Shown: piece by piece, positions 57,119 through 64,000 of the stretch
How positions within the stretch are numbered: the stretch's first letter is position 1
Layout of the letters: every line of letters begins with the position of its first letter
DNA from: a virus
Length of the DNA stretch: 64,000 bases
Reading direction: 5' to 3' (one strand)
Virus record (IMG/VR): IMGVR_UViG_3300023210_000015
Coordinates: 45,229 to 109,228 of that record
Made by a program: the position numbers and the translations under genes
Notes under the pieces: model-generated
What the model was told of the DNA's origin: nothing
Databases searched by the model: none
Seen by the model: only the letters and a program-made list of their open reading frames with translations

Positions 57119-57844
57119 ATGGGATATTCGAACATAACCCTTATAACAAATATTTTAGCGAACACGCTAACTAGTGCTTCTCCTTTAAATTTGAATCAGC
57201 CAACTGATTTGATGAATATAGGTCGCACTTTAGATTTCAATGTTTTAGACACTGACACTATCAACCAATATATAAAATGGGCTGATGAAGAAATAAACTC
57301 CGCTGTTAGCGAGTTATACGTAACTCCGTTATGTATGAAATCTGATTTTGAAACTACACTTCTTTCTGATATTAATGACTACAATGATTTTGTCATAACT
57401 ACGGATTCGTGTCCTTTTTATGTAGGCGATGTAATCATGTTGATAAACGGGGCTATTGAGGAACGTCACATTATCGCAGAGATACTAGACTCAGAAGAAA
57501 GCAACGTTTTTAGAACAGTGGACCCAATTTCTTATGAGTTCCCTGCCTCTAGCACAAGAGTCATAAGGATAAAATATCCTGAGCCAATTGCTCTCGTATC
57601 TGCTCGTTGGGCCGCTGCTAATGTCTACGAAAAGTATTTTATGGCAGAAGCATCTCCTTCTCAGTCAGACTATGGAAAATGGTTACGAGGTTTAGCAAAA
57701 GCTGATATCAATAATATATTGAATGGTAGAACTATTCTTCATGGACAACACAGAATAGGGCGAAGATTCTATAACCCAACACTTGTTGACCAATACGGGT
57801 TGCCTCAAGAAAAAGGCAAAACGGATATGGAGATCGGTGAATAA
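57119..57844 (+). CDS. Head-tail connector (DUF1320/gp36-like) protein, 241 aa
   Basis: A helical connector pattern, with DTDTINQYIKWADEEINSAVSELY and then ARWAAANVYEKYFMAEASPS, resembles adaptor proteins that plug onto the portal ring (DUF1320 type). An inserted beta domain (VGDVIMLINGAIEERHIIAEILD) sits between. AGGAG precedes the ATG. It starts the neck-tail gene series 57119-63000. Confidence 0.65.
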   Translation: MGYSNITLITNILANTLTSASPLNLNQPTDLMNIGRTLDFNVLDTDTINQYIKWADEEINSAVSELYVTPLCMKSDFETTLLSDINDYNDFVITTDSCPFYVGDVIMLINGAIEERHIIAEILDSEESNVFRTVDPISYEFPASSTRVIRIKYPEPIALVSARWAAANVYEKYFMAEASPSQSDYGKWLRGLAKADINNILNGRTILHGQHRIGRRFYNPTLVDQYGLPQEKGKTDMEIGE

Positions 57845-58188
57845 TGATAGAAGTTCCTAATATCAAAAAAGTTGAAAAATCTTTCAAAGCCTTGAATGGT
57901 GCATTTAAGAAAATAGTTGCCCTTAAAGGTAAAGATATTGTCAAAGAGGTTAAAAAAACTCCGAAGAAAGAAGGTACTCCATTAAGCCCTAATAATGGGA
58001 TGGGGCAACCAAGAGAAGCTTTATATGAAGCGGTTTATAAGGGACAAATACAACCCACTGCGGCCAATTTGTCTAACGCTAAAAAAGCCAAGTCTGAAAT
58101 GACACCTATGGAGCTTACTAGCGAAGAAGAAGCGATAGTGGATAGGTACATTAGAGATTTAATGAACAATTTATTTAAGGACGTTTAA
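57844..58188 (+). CDS. Small neck protein candidate, 114 aa
   Basis: Basic start (VPNIKKVEKSFKALNGAFKK) and a short acidic end. Coupled by TAATG to the connector gene and followed after 3 bp by the next neck gene. It is at the place of the head-tail joining protein in siphovirus maps, but no family motif is seen. Confidence 0.6.
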   Translation: MIEVPNIKKVEKSFKALNGAFKKIVALKGKDIVKEVKKTPKKEGTPLSPNNGMGQPREALYEAVYKGQIQPTAANLSNAKKAKSEMTPMELTSEEEAIVDRYIRDLMNNLFKDV

Positions 58189-58191
58189 AAT

Positions 58192-59100
58192 ATGGCTGGT
58201 GCTATAGAAATTATGAATAGCGTTCGCAGTATCGCTAACCGTTGGATTAATACACAACAACCCCTAACGGTAGATGCTTTTGCTGGTGATACCACTATAA
58301 CTATTCGTAACACCAATAGATTCCAAGTAGGTGATGAAATCATGATTCGTGATCCTATCAATGGTGGCGAAATCAATAATGTCATTGCCGAAATCGTAGA
58401 TGATACAAATGTTAGATTAACAGAAGAGTTGATTTCTAATTGGACAGTAGCACAGAGCGCAACATTGCAAAAGATTTTTGATGGTCAAATGCTACAAGGT
58501 GTGTACATGGGAGAGCCAGATAATATTCCTATGTATCCTGCTATAACAGTACATATGCCAACCAGAGAATCGGAATGGTTAACTATTGATAGCACAAAAG
58601 AAGTTTATCGTGCAGAAATTTCCATTTATACGAAAGCCGCAGCACAAGAAAAAGGATATAGAAATCACATAAGAATAGCCGAGACAATGATTTATGGTCT
58701 TAAGAAAAACATTTATCCACTTGTTTCTCCTTATCGTACATCGTTGGCTATCGCAGATATAGCCCCAGGTGATGTATTTATTAAGGTTGCAGATACAAGT
58801 AATTTTGTTTTGCCTTCTAGGGTCATTATCGAGGATGAGTGGAAGCAAGCTGAAATAATTTTGAATGAGATCGTAGACGCTAATACCATTAAGGTTAGAC
58901 AGCCGCCGGGTTGTACTTTTTTGGTTTCTGATAATACACAAATTATCAACACAGATAGATTTATTTTTAACTCTTGGCCTGAATCCGTCACTTACGGAGA
59001 AGTGTACAAGGGATCGTTGTTGAAATCTGCAAAAATTAGTTGGTTCGCTTGGGAGGAACTCATTTGGAGAATCCCACCACGCGAAACACAACTTCACTAA
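58192..59100 (+). CDS. Neck or tail terminator-like structural protein, 302 aa
   Basis: Two similar beta modules, QPLTVDAFAGDTTITIRNTN with FQVGDEIMIRDP and later DIAPGDVFIKVADTSNFVLP with SRVIIEDEW, flank a helical and beta part (VYRAEISIYTKAAAQEKGYR, HIRIAETMIYGLKKNI) resembling tail terminator proteins. The duplicated module (transient adhesion-like barrel) also occurs once in the connector at 57119 (CPFYVGDVIMLING), suggesting spread of one domain among neck proteins. Confidence 0.6.
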   Translation: MAGAIEIMNSVRSIANRWINTQQPLTVDAFAGDTTITIRNTNRFQVGDEIMIRDPINGGEINNVIAEIVDDTNVRLTEELISNWTVAQSATLQKIFDGQMLQGVYMGEPDNIPMYPAITVHMPTRESEWLTIDSTKEVYRAEISIYTKAAAQEKGYRNHIRIAETMIYGLKKNIYPLVSPYRTSLAIADIAPGDVFIKVADTSNFVLPSRVIIEDEWKQAEIILNEIVDANTIKVRQPPGCTFLVSDNTQIINTDRFIFNSWPESVTYGEVYKGSLLKSAKISWFAWEELIWRIPPRETQLH

Positions 59101-59126
59101 GAGAGATAAGAGAAAAGGAGAATTTG

Positions 59127-60329
59127 ATGAATATTTTGACAGTAAGTGCCTGTCCATTTCTATTGACGAAAACAGGGAAAATGAATTCAGATGTTTTGAG
59201 GTCTTTGAAAGAAGACGGTCACGAGATAAATAGCGCTGTGTGGCATTTGGATACTACATGGTTTGTGCCGGAAGAAGATGGCACATATACATACGAATAT
59301 ATGGAAAAGAATGTTTGTACTCTTTATCCTATTTCTAAGGCACCGGTTGATAGAGCAACTACACAGGTCTATGAGATTGTGAAAAAAGTTAAACCAGAAA
59401 TAGTTGTTTTCATAGGTGATTACACTGATGCAGCGCCACTATATGCCATAAGATCGCTGGAACCAGATTCTTTTAAGTTGTTTGCTGTCTTGGCTATAGA
59501 CGCCCTGCCTATAAACGACAAGTTCCACGATTTGTTTAATTGTGTTGATATCGCTGTTTCTACCACGAAGGAAGCCTGCGAAGAAATAAAAAGAATATCG
59601 AATTCTGAATGCGAATATCTTCCATATGGTGCTGATCATAATGTATTTAAACCCAAAAAAACCGCTCCACGAAATTCGTTTAAGATAATGAATTGCTCTA
59701 AAAACTCTCAAGCTTCGAGTACAGCCGCTTTTATTTATGCCATGGGAGAGCTTGAAAAAAATAGAAAAGGAGATTTTTTGGGATATTTGCACACTAATTT
59801 TTCTGGCATAGGAGATTATGATATAGATTTGTTGAAAAAGAGACTTAAGGCAGATAATTTAGAACTGCCAGTTGATTTTGTTTCCTTAAATGATGGTGTA
59901 TCTGGAGACAAGCTAAATGAACTATACAACGATTCTGACATAATATTGGATGTTTCGGTGCGTTCTTCTACTGGGTTGTGTGTTCTTGAGGGTATAGCTA
60001 CTGGGTGCATCCCATTAGTGACTAAAGTGGGGGCTTTAAGGGAGATAGTAGAGCTTATTTCTGATTCAGATGAACATTTTGTAGATAGTGTAACTTATGT
60101 TGGAGAAAATGAGGAGGAATACGAGGTAGCAAATTGGAATAGTATTGTAGATAGAATTTTATATTTTGAAAAGATGAAGAAGGAAAGACCCATAGAATTT
60201 GGGAAGAAAATAGTAGAAATACAAGATATAGCATCTCATTTTTCTAGAGAAAAATTTGTTGATGGTATTAGAAAAAATTTAGAGGAAATAGGTTCAAAAA
60301 ATAGAACTATATCTGTAGAAGTAATTTAA
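59127..60329 (+). CDS. Glycosyltransferase (GT-B, family 4-like), 400 aa
   Basis: AAGGAG supports ATG 59127; the open frame reaches back to 59040 inside the upstream gene. N-domain: MNILTVSACPFLLTKTGKMN, KPEIVVFIGDYTDAAPLYAI. C-domain: IMNCSKNSQASSTAAFIYAM and SVRSSTGLCVLEGIATGCIPLV, the donor-binding site with Glu. Third glycosyltransferase of the window, placed inside the tail operon between neck and tube genes, so modification of the tail or head is likely. Confidence 0.8.
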   Translation: MNILTVSACPFLLTKTGKMNSDVLRSLKEDGHEINSAVWHLDTTWFVPEEDGTYTYEYMEKNVCTLYPISKAPVDRATTQVYEIVKKVKPEIVVFIGDYTDAAPLYAIRSLEPDSFKLFAVLAIDALPINDKFHDLFNCVDIAVSTTKEACEEIKRISNSECEYLPYGADHNVFKPKKTAPRNSFKIMNCSKNSQASSTAAFIYAMGELEKNRKGDFLGYLHTNFSGIGDYDIDLLKKRLKADNLELPVDFVSLNDGVSGDKLNELYNDSDIILDVSVRSSTGLCVLEGIATGCIPLVTKVGALREIVELISDSDEHFVDSVTYVGENEEEYEVANWNSIVDRILYFEKMKKERPIEFGKKIVEIQDIASHFSREKFVDGIRKNLEEIGSKNRTISVEVI

Positions 60330-60428
60330 GGAATAATTTTGCGTAAAATGAAGGATTTTTAGAGGTACGTAGGAAATACATTAATATACGCAATTGTTTT
60401 AATATATTTAAGACATGGGAGAACAATA
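60330..60428 (+). other. AT-rich spacer before the tail genes
   Basis: About 100 bp without a gene. Contains TTAATATACGC and TTAATATATTTAAG, possible promoter-like AT boxes, but no motif close to CCGATAT. GGGAG precedes the next ATG. Confidence 0.3.
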
Positions 60429-60809
60429 ATGGCTGTTATTTCTGGTACAGATTATTTGAATATATCTAACGACTTGGCTTCGGCTAAGGATACCACTGTA
60501 AGTGCGAAGGACGATCTTTTTATCGCTGTGTATAGAGTAGTTATGCTGCAAGTTATACTTCCAGAAGTAGACTTGTTAAGTGAGTTTTGGGATACGTATC
60601 TAGTTAATTCTCAGATTCTATCCGCTTCTACTCTGTTTCTTGGTGCTGTTTCTGCTTTACAAGAACACGTACTTAGGAGAAGCACGAACCTGTCTGTTGA
60701 CGAGTATTTGTGGAATAATGTTTGGCCTTCACTGGTCGATCCTACATTCCAAACATTGTCAGCAGATGCGGGCTTTACCATTAGCGATATGTACGTTGAT
60801 TTACCATAA
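60429..60809 (+). CDS. Small tail-region protein, 126 aa
   Basis: A mostly helical protein (LFIAVYRVVMLQVILPEVDLL, ILSASTLFLGAVSALQEHVL) without charge extremes. Position just before the tail tube gene would fit a tail-tube-associated or tail completion protein. Not recognised. Confidence 0.62.
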   Translation: MAVISGTDYLNISNDLASAKDTTVSAKDDLFIAVYRVVMLQVILPEVDLLSEFWDTYLVNSQILSASTLFLGAVSALQEHVLRRSTNLSVDEYLWNNVWPSLVDPTFQTLSADAGFTISDMYVDLP

Positions 60810-60830
60810 TATTAATAAAAGGAGTCGATA

Positions 60831-61766
60831 ATGGCGATACCACCTGCATATATGGGTTACGTCGGTTTTGTAAGAATTAATACCTTTGGTATTAGGTGTA
60901 CTTCTTGCGAATTGAAACTGACACAAACTATCGATAAGCCAGACGTTATATCTGGCAAGTACGATAAAACAGTTTACAAATTGGGGCCAAAGGAAGTTGG
61001 CGGCACAATCGGTTTCCCCGCTGTCATGGAAGCGGTTGGCGGTGCTGCTGCATCCACTGATCTGATACCTGTACTGTGGGATTTGGCATTCACGCGCTCC
61101 AATAACGGTTACTTAACTAAGTTTTATACTGAAGTTAAATACACAAGCGATTATGCAACCTTCCTGTTCAACGAATGTGTAATCAATACCTTTAAATGGT
61201 CAGTTACACAAGGTGATTTGATCAATGTCGAAATCGATGTTATAGGTCGTAATCGTGAAGCTGCATCTGCAACTGAGCCGTTCTACACCAATAGAAATGC
61301 TAGAGCTATGACTTGGAATGATGCGAGAGTCGATATCTATGATAAGAATTCTCAATTAATGATTGATGGTTCATGGATTAGAAGTTTCGAGGCAAACGTT
61401 AATAATAACGTTGATCGTTTCTACACTTTAAATGGCACTCTTGCTCCTCAAGATATCGCTCCCAAGTTGAGAGATATCACCGGTTCGATTGTGATTATGG
61501 GTAGACACCCAACTCTAGCTGAATTGGCCGTAACAAACCAGACACGTTGTTATGAAGATTCTAAAATACACTTTGGTTATTTCGTCGCTGGCACATGTAA
61601 TGCTAATTTCGGAATCAAATTACCAGGTACTGTATTTGAAATCGAAACAATGAGTCTAAGAAATGATCTTATGGAAAGCACAATGAACTGGCATTCTCTA
61701 CCTGGCAGCAAATTTACTGCTACTGGTGGACCAGATGCCGTCAACTTTGTTGAAGATTTTGTGTAA
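60831..61766 (+). CDS. Major tail tube protein, 311 aa
   Basis: Beta-rich sequence with repeated strand pairs (MGYVGFVRINTFGIRCTSCEL, KLGPKEVGGTIGFPAVMEA, INTFKWSVTQGDLINVEIDVIG) and a late phase (GSIVIMGRHPTLAELAV) typical of tail tube proteins. It lies directly before the tail assembly chaperones and the tape measure gene, which is the standard order. AGGAG precedes the ATG and a strong hairpin terminator follows. Confidence 0.78.
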   Translation: MAIPPAYMGYVGFVRINTFGIRCTSCELKLTQTIDKPDVISGKYDKTVYKLGPKEVGGTIGFPAVMEAVGGAAASTDLIPVLWDLAFTRSNNGYLTKFYTEVKYTSDYATFLFNECVINTFKWSVTQGDLINVEIDVIGRNREAASATEPFYTNRNARAMTWNDARVDIYDKNSQLMIDGSWIRSFEANVNNNVDRFYTLNGTLAPQDIAPKLRDITGSIVIMGRHPTLAELAVTNQTRCYEDSKIHFGYFVAGTCNANFGIKLPGTVFEIETMSLRNDLMESTMNWHSLPGSKFTATGGPDAVNFVEDFV

Positions 61767-61793
61767 TATTCTTTTCTCTATATGCTTTTGACG

Positions 61794-61833
61794 ATAACAG
61801 AATAGCGAGACATCGCTATTCTGTTATTTTATT
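61794..61833 (+). terminator. Strong hairpin terminator after the tail tube gene
   Basis: ATAACAGAATAGCGA (61794-61808) pairs perfectly with TCGCTATTCTGTTAT (61813-61827) around a GACA loop, followed by TTTATT. It would reduce read-through from the abundant tube gene into the chaperone genes, which have a CCGATATTAATTATAG element at 61845. Confidence 0.9.
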
Positions 61834-61885
61834 ATCAAAAAAATCCGATATTAATTATAGAAATTAGGCATATGGGAGAAAGCAA

Positions 61886-62323
61886 ATGTCACTATTACAA
61901 AAACAAGAACAACTTTTTAAGATCGTGTTGTACTACATCGAAAAAAAAATAGATGGCGGTGTGTGCCATGTTATTTTAGATGACAAAAAAGCAGAAAAAA
62001 TGTTGGGCGATGAAAAACAGAAAGATAAAGTATCCACTTTAAATACCTATTGGAAGGGTCTTTCTTGGCAAGAGAGCAACAACATCGCTAATGCTTCAAC
62101 AAAACACGGTGTAGATGTTCTTCCAGGTGAGATTGACCCATATAGGGCAAGAGATTTGCGTGTTAAAAGTCTTTTGAAAAAATGGGATATAAAAGATGAT
62201 GATGGCAAAGACGTTCCTGTGACTTCTGAAAACATTAACAGGTTGCCGGTGGCAATTGTTTTGGCTTTATTAATTAAATATGATGAAACAACCGTTTTAA
62301 CTGATGAAGAACTAAAAAACTAA
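61886..62323 (+). CDS. Tail assembly chaperone, short form (gpG-like), 145 aa
   Basis: A helical small protein with KGLSWQESNNIANASTKHGV and a C-terminal LLKKWDIKDDDGKDVPVTSENINRLP, ending at TAA 62321-62323. The last part is similar to the protein at 62575 (VDWTFTDDDGEPVALTPLNI). Location between tail tube and tape measure with a frameshift site at its end defines it as the lambda gpG counterpart. GGGAG lies upstream of the ATG. Confidence 0.85.
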   Translation: MSLLQKQEQLFKIVLYYIEKKIDGGVCHVILDDKKAEKMLGDEKQKDKVSTLNTYWKGLSWQESNNIANASTKHGVDVLPGEIDPYRARDLRVKSLLKKWDIKDDDGKDVPVTSENINRLPVAIVLALLIKYDETTVLTDEELKN

Positions 62324-62559
62324 TTGATGCGGCGGTTGATTTCTTCAATTACGATGAGAAGAAACCGTCGCAGGGAGAATTGCCTAAAGAATTCGTAGAG
62401 TATTTAATTGTCAAAGATACAAAGTGGCCATTAGAATACGTGAGAAATTTATCTGTAAAAGATTATACGATATTTGCTGTTCTTGCCCGTGTTACACAAA
62501 AGATAGATGTTGTAAAAGATGAGATGAAAATCATGGGAGCAGCTAAAGCTGTTTTTTAA
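61886..62559 (+). CDS. Tail assembly chaperone, -1 frameshift form (gpGT-like), 224 aa
   Basis: Produced by a -1 slip at 62314-62320. After LKK the product continues LIDAAVDFFNYDEKKPSQGE, KEFVEYLIVKDTKWPLEYVR and ends KIMGAAKAVF at TAA 62557-62559. The added 79 residues form the T domain that contacts the tape measure and tube in lambda-like tails. There is no start codon with a ribosome site for the T part alone. Confidence 0.85.
62314..62371 (+). promoter_or_regulatory. Programmed -1 frameshift signal: slippery A-AAA-AAC, 8-nt spacer, stem
   Basis: The heptamer A-AAA-AAC (62314-62320) is in the correct frame and is followed directly by the stop TAA. After 8 nt, GCGGCGGTT (62329-62337) pairs with AACCGTCGC (62363-62371), nine pairs with one G-U. 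Heptamer, spacer and stem match known -1 frameshift signals. Confidence 0.9.
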
Positions 62560-62574
62560 CAAAGGAGATAAACA

Positions 62575-62985
62575 ATGAAAGGCTTATTTTTAAGCGAAAA
62601 AGACATAGCAGTAGTTACCGTTTATTTGGCTAACGGCAAAAAAGAAAAAGAACAACTTTGGGTTTCTAATAACAAAAAGGAACTCGCTAAAAATAAAGAA
62701 GTTGACGAAGGGACGATAGAAGAACACTCTATCACATTTAGAAAACCAGCATATGGTGATATCGTTAATATATACAAAATGGATGTCCAAGTTACAGGTG
62801 ATGAAATTAATTCTGTTGATTTAGATTTAATTACTTTAAGGTACAACCAATTTGCACAACTCGCTGTTGATTGGACGTTTACGGATGATGACGGTGAACC
62901 TGTCGCATTAACGCCGTTAAATATACGAAAATTACACCCGCAATTGGCTAATCTAATTGTCGGAGAGTTGGAAAATTTGATTTAA
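62575..62985 (+). CDS. Second tail assembly chaperone-like protein, 136 aa
   Basis: AAAGGAG precedes the ATG. The C-terminal part (WTFTDDDGEPVALTPLNIRK) aligns with the same region of the gpG-like protein at 61886, so it looks like a diverged copy. The N-terminus is different, beta-rich (KDIAVVTVYLANGKKEKEQLW). A second chaperone copy is unusual at this place. Confidence 0.65.
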   Translation: MKGLFLSEKDIAVVTVYLANGKKEKEQLWVSNNKKELAKNKEVDEGTIEEHSITFRKPAYGDIVNIYKMDVQVTGDEINSVDLDLITLRYNQFAQLAVDWTFTDDDGEPVALTPLNIRKLHPQLANLIVGELENLI

Positions 62986-63010
62986 TACAGTTAATATAAT
63001 AAGTTATAAG

Positions 63011-63060
63011 AGGAAATATCTGTTGCTTATGGAATTATAAACAGTGTATTTCCTTTTTTA
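63011..63060 (+). terminator. Hairpin with T-tail just before the tape measure gene
   Basis: AGGAAATA (63011-63018) pairs with TATTTCCT (63047-63054), extended by CTG/CAG, then TTTTT. The tape measure ATG follows only 14 bp later, and no good Shine-Dalgarno lies between, so this element may set the level of tape measure expression by partial termination. Confidence 0.6.
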
Positions 63061-63073
63061 TTGAGACAAAAAT

Positions 63074-64000
63074 ATGGCAGACCCAGACAGTAAAACTATA
63101 GTAATCAATTTGATGGCTGATTCTTCTGGATTCGCTAAAGTCCAAGCGTCTTCCAAGGACATGGCGGCTAATCTTGATAAGATTAATGACAAAACGGATA
63201 CTTGGGGTAGAAAATTAAAAACCCTTAACCGTGGTGTAGTCGATGTTAAGAACACTTTTACTCAAGTATACGGCCAATTAGAAAAAATTGGCGGTATAAT
63301 GACGACCACATTTGGCATCGGTAATTCTGTTAAACAAGTATTAGCATATGAACAAAGTATTGTTAGTCTTTCCGCACAGATGAATAAATATGGTGTTTCT
63401 GTTACGCAGGCGGAAGCTGCTGTCGTTTCTTTGGGCAAAAATCTTGCTATGACTAGAGAAGAATCTGTTAAGCTATTTTCTTCTTTCGAAAAAGGATTGC
63501 CATATGCGTCATTAAAAGCAACAGAAAAGATATTAGAGAACATACGTGGTGCTGTCGGTTCTAATCTGGATGCGATGCAACAGATGGGCGGTGTTGTGAT
63601 GCAATTGGCCAGTACGTATCCTTCACTTCAAAAATCGATAGAGGATATGGGGGAAGTTGATAAAGAGCGTTTATCTAATATAATTAGTATGGAGTTGGCT
63701 TCTGGTCGTATGCAACTTGCACAAGCAAAGGCTTTGAGAGACTATGTGGCACAAAATAAACAATTAAGCAAATCAGATAAGGATGCTCTAGATAAGAAAA
63801 AAGAGATGATAGCGGACGCACAGGAGTTGAAGAAAACATTTGAAGAAATAGGATTAGCAATTGGTAAAGAAATAATTCCATGGTTACAAAAATTTTCCAA
63901 ATTCTTAACAGAAAATAGAGATAGTTTAGCGAAGTTTGCAAGTATTCTTACTAAGGTTATTATACCTGCGTTGGCGGTACAAGCGGGTGGTCGTATTTTG
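63074..64000 (+). CDS. Tape measure protein, N-terminal part (cut by window end), 309 aa visible
   Basis: An open frame from ATG 63074 to the end of the window. The start reads MADPDSKTIVINLMADSSGF, followed by the tape-measure-type pattern of helices with AKVQASSKDMAANLDKINDK and LAYEQSIVSLSAQMNKYGVS, then a hydrophobic stretch near PWLQKFSKFL and IIPALAVQAGG, as in the N-terminal domains of tape measure proteins. It sets tail length and is the substrate of the chaperones upstream. The start codon has only a weak site (TTGAGA). Confidence 0.85.
   Translation, partial: MADPDSKTIVINLMADSSGFAKVQASSKDMAANLDKINDKTDTWGRKLKTLNRGVVDVKNTFTQVYGQLEKIGGIMTTTFGIGNSVKQVLAYEQSIVSLSAQMNKYGVSVTQAEAAVVSLGKNLAMTREESVKLFSSFEKGLPYASLKATEKILENIRGAVGSNLDAMQQMGGVVMQLASTYPSLQKSIEDMGEVDKERLSNIISMELASGRMQLAQAKALRDYVAQNKQLSKSDKDALDKKKEMIADAQELKKTFEEIGLAIGKEIIPWLQKFSKFLTENRDSLAKFASILTKVIIPALAVQAGGRIL

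Noticed and set aside
1-64000. CRISPR array or integrase/attachment site
   Set aside because: No regularly spaced direct repeats with unique spacers and no recombinase gene were seen; the repeats present are in-gene tandem units.

Overview
The window looks like part of the genome of a large tailed bacteriophage (Caudoviricetes): AT-rich, almost entirely coding on the + strand, with tight TAATG/ATGA gene overlaps and GGAG-type ribosome binding sites. The virion genes run in the classical order: large terminase (128-2047), portal (14377-17772), prohead protease fused in frame to a very long scaffold-like region (18782-25972), small decoration-like protein (25986-26534), major capsid protein (26621-27490), neck and head-tail connector genes (35877-36878, 57119-59100), tail tube (60831-61766), tail assembly chaperones with a -1 frameshift site (61886-62559) and the start of the tape measure protein (63074-64000, cut by the window end). 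No replication genes or tRNAs are seen, so this is only a fraction of the genome. The host is unknown; a pilin-like protein at 49099 has the look of prepilin-type proteins of Planctomycetes and relatives, which is only a hint.

Region by region. (1) 0-14.4 kb: terminase, then a run of mostly unrecognised, charged, probably virion-associated proteins. Inside it sits a compact module with a 2H-phosphoesterase-like protein (4483), two cyclic-phosphate-processing receiver (cREC)-like proteins (5945, 6421) and a DUF192 protein (7680), suggesting RNA end processing. (2) 14.4-27.5 kb: portal with an intein and a C-terminal DUF559/Vsr-like nuclease domain, then a protease-scaffold polyprotein with an intein next to its probable catalytic serine, an internal start with its own Shine-Dalgarno and repeated ITE motifs, then capsid genes and a strong terminator. 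(3) 27.5-41.5 kb: mobile and accessory genes: a free-standing homing endonuclease behind the capsid gene, a GC-rich imported structural module (about 29540-31285), glycosyltransferases, a catalytically dead subtilisin-like protein, a LAGLIDADG endonuclease fused to a DNA methyltransferase, and a cluster of small unknown genes. (4) 41.5-55.4 kb: metallophosphoesterase, the only minus-strand gene (radical SAM), an ArdC-like antirestriction metalloprotein, a PcfJ-like protein with a third intein, several proteins starting with MNWY, a pilin-like protein and a 500-bp non-coding segment with two matched hairpins. (5) 55.4-64 kb: actin-like ATPase, connector genes, a third glycosyltransferase and the tail morphogenesis genes.

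The most striking cross-cutting signal is a short N-terminal peptide, MNWY(K/H/T), found on five otherwise mostly different proteins and once inside the ArdC-like protein, together with recurrent K-x-A-Q and FNL...AQ peptides in structural proteins. By analogy with the capsid-targeting sequences of T4 internal proteins, I infer that these tag cargo for packaging in the head or processing by the prohead protease. This would make a virion-delivered set that includes the ArdC-like and PcfJ-like proteins. It is a hypothesis from sequence pattern only.
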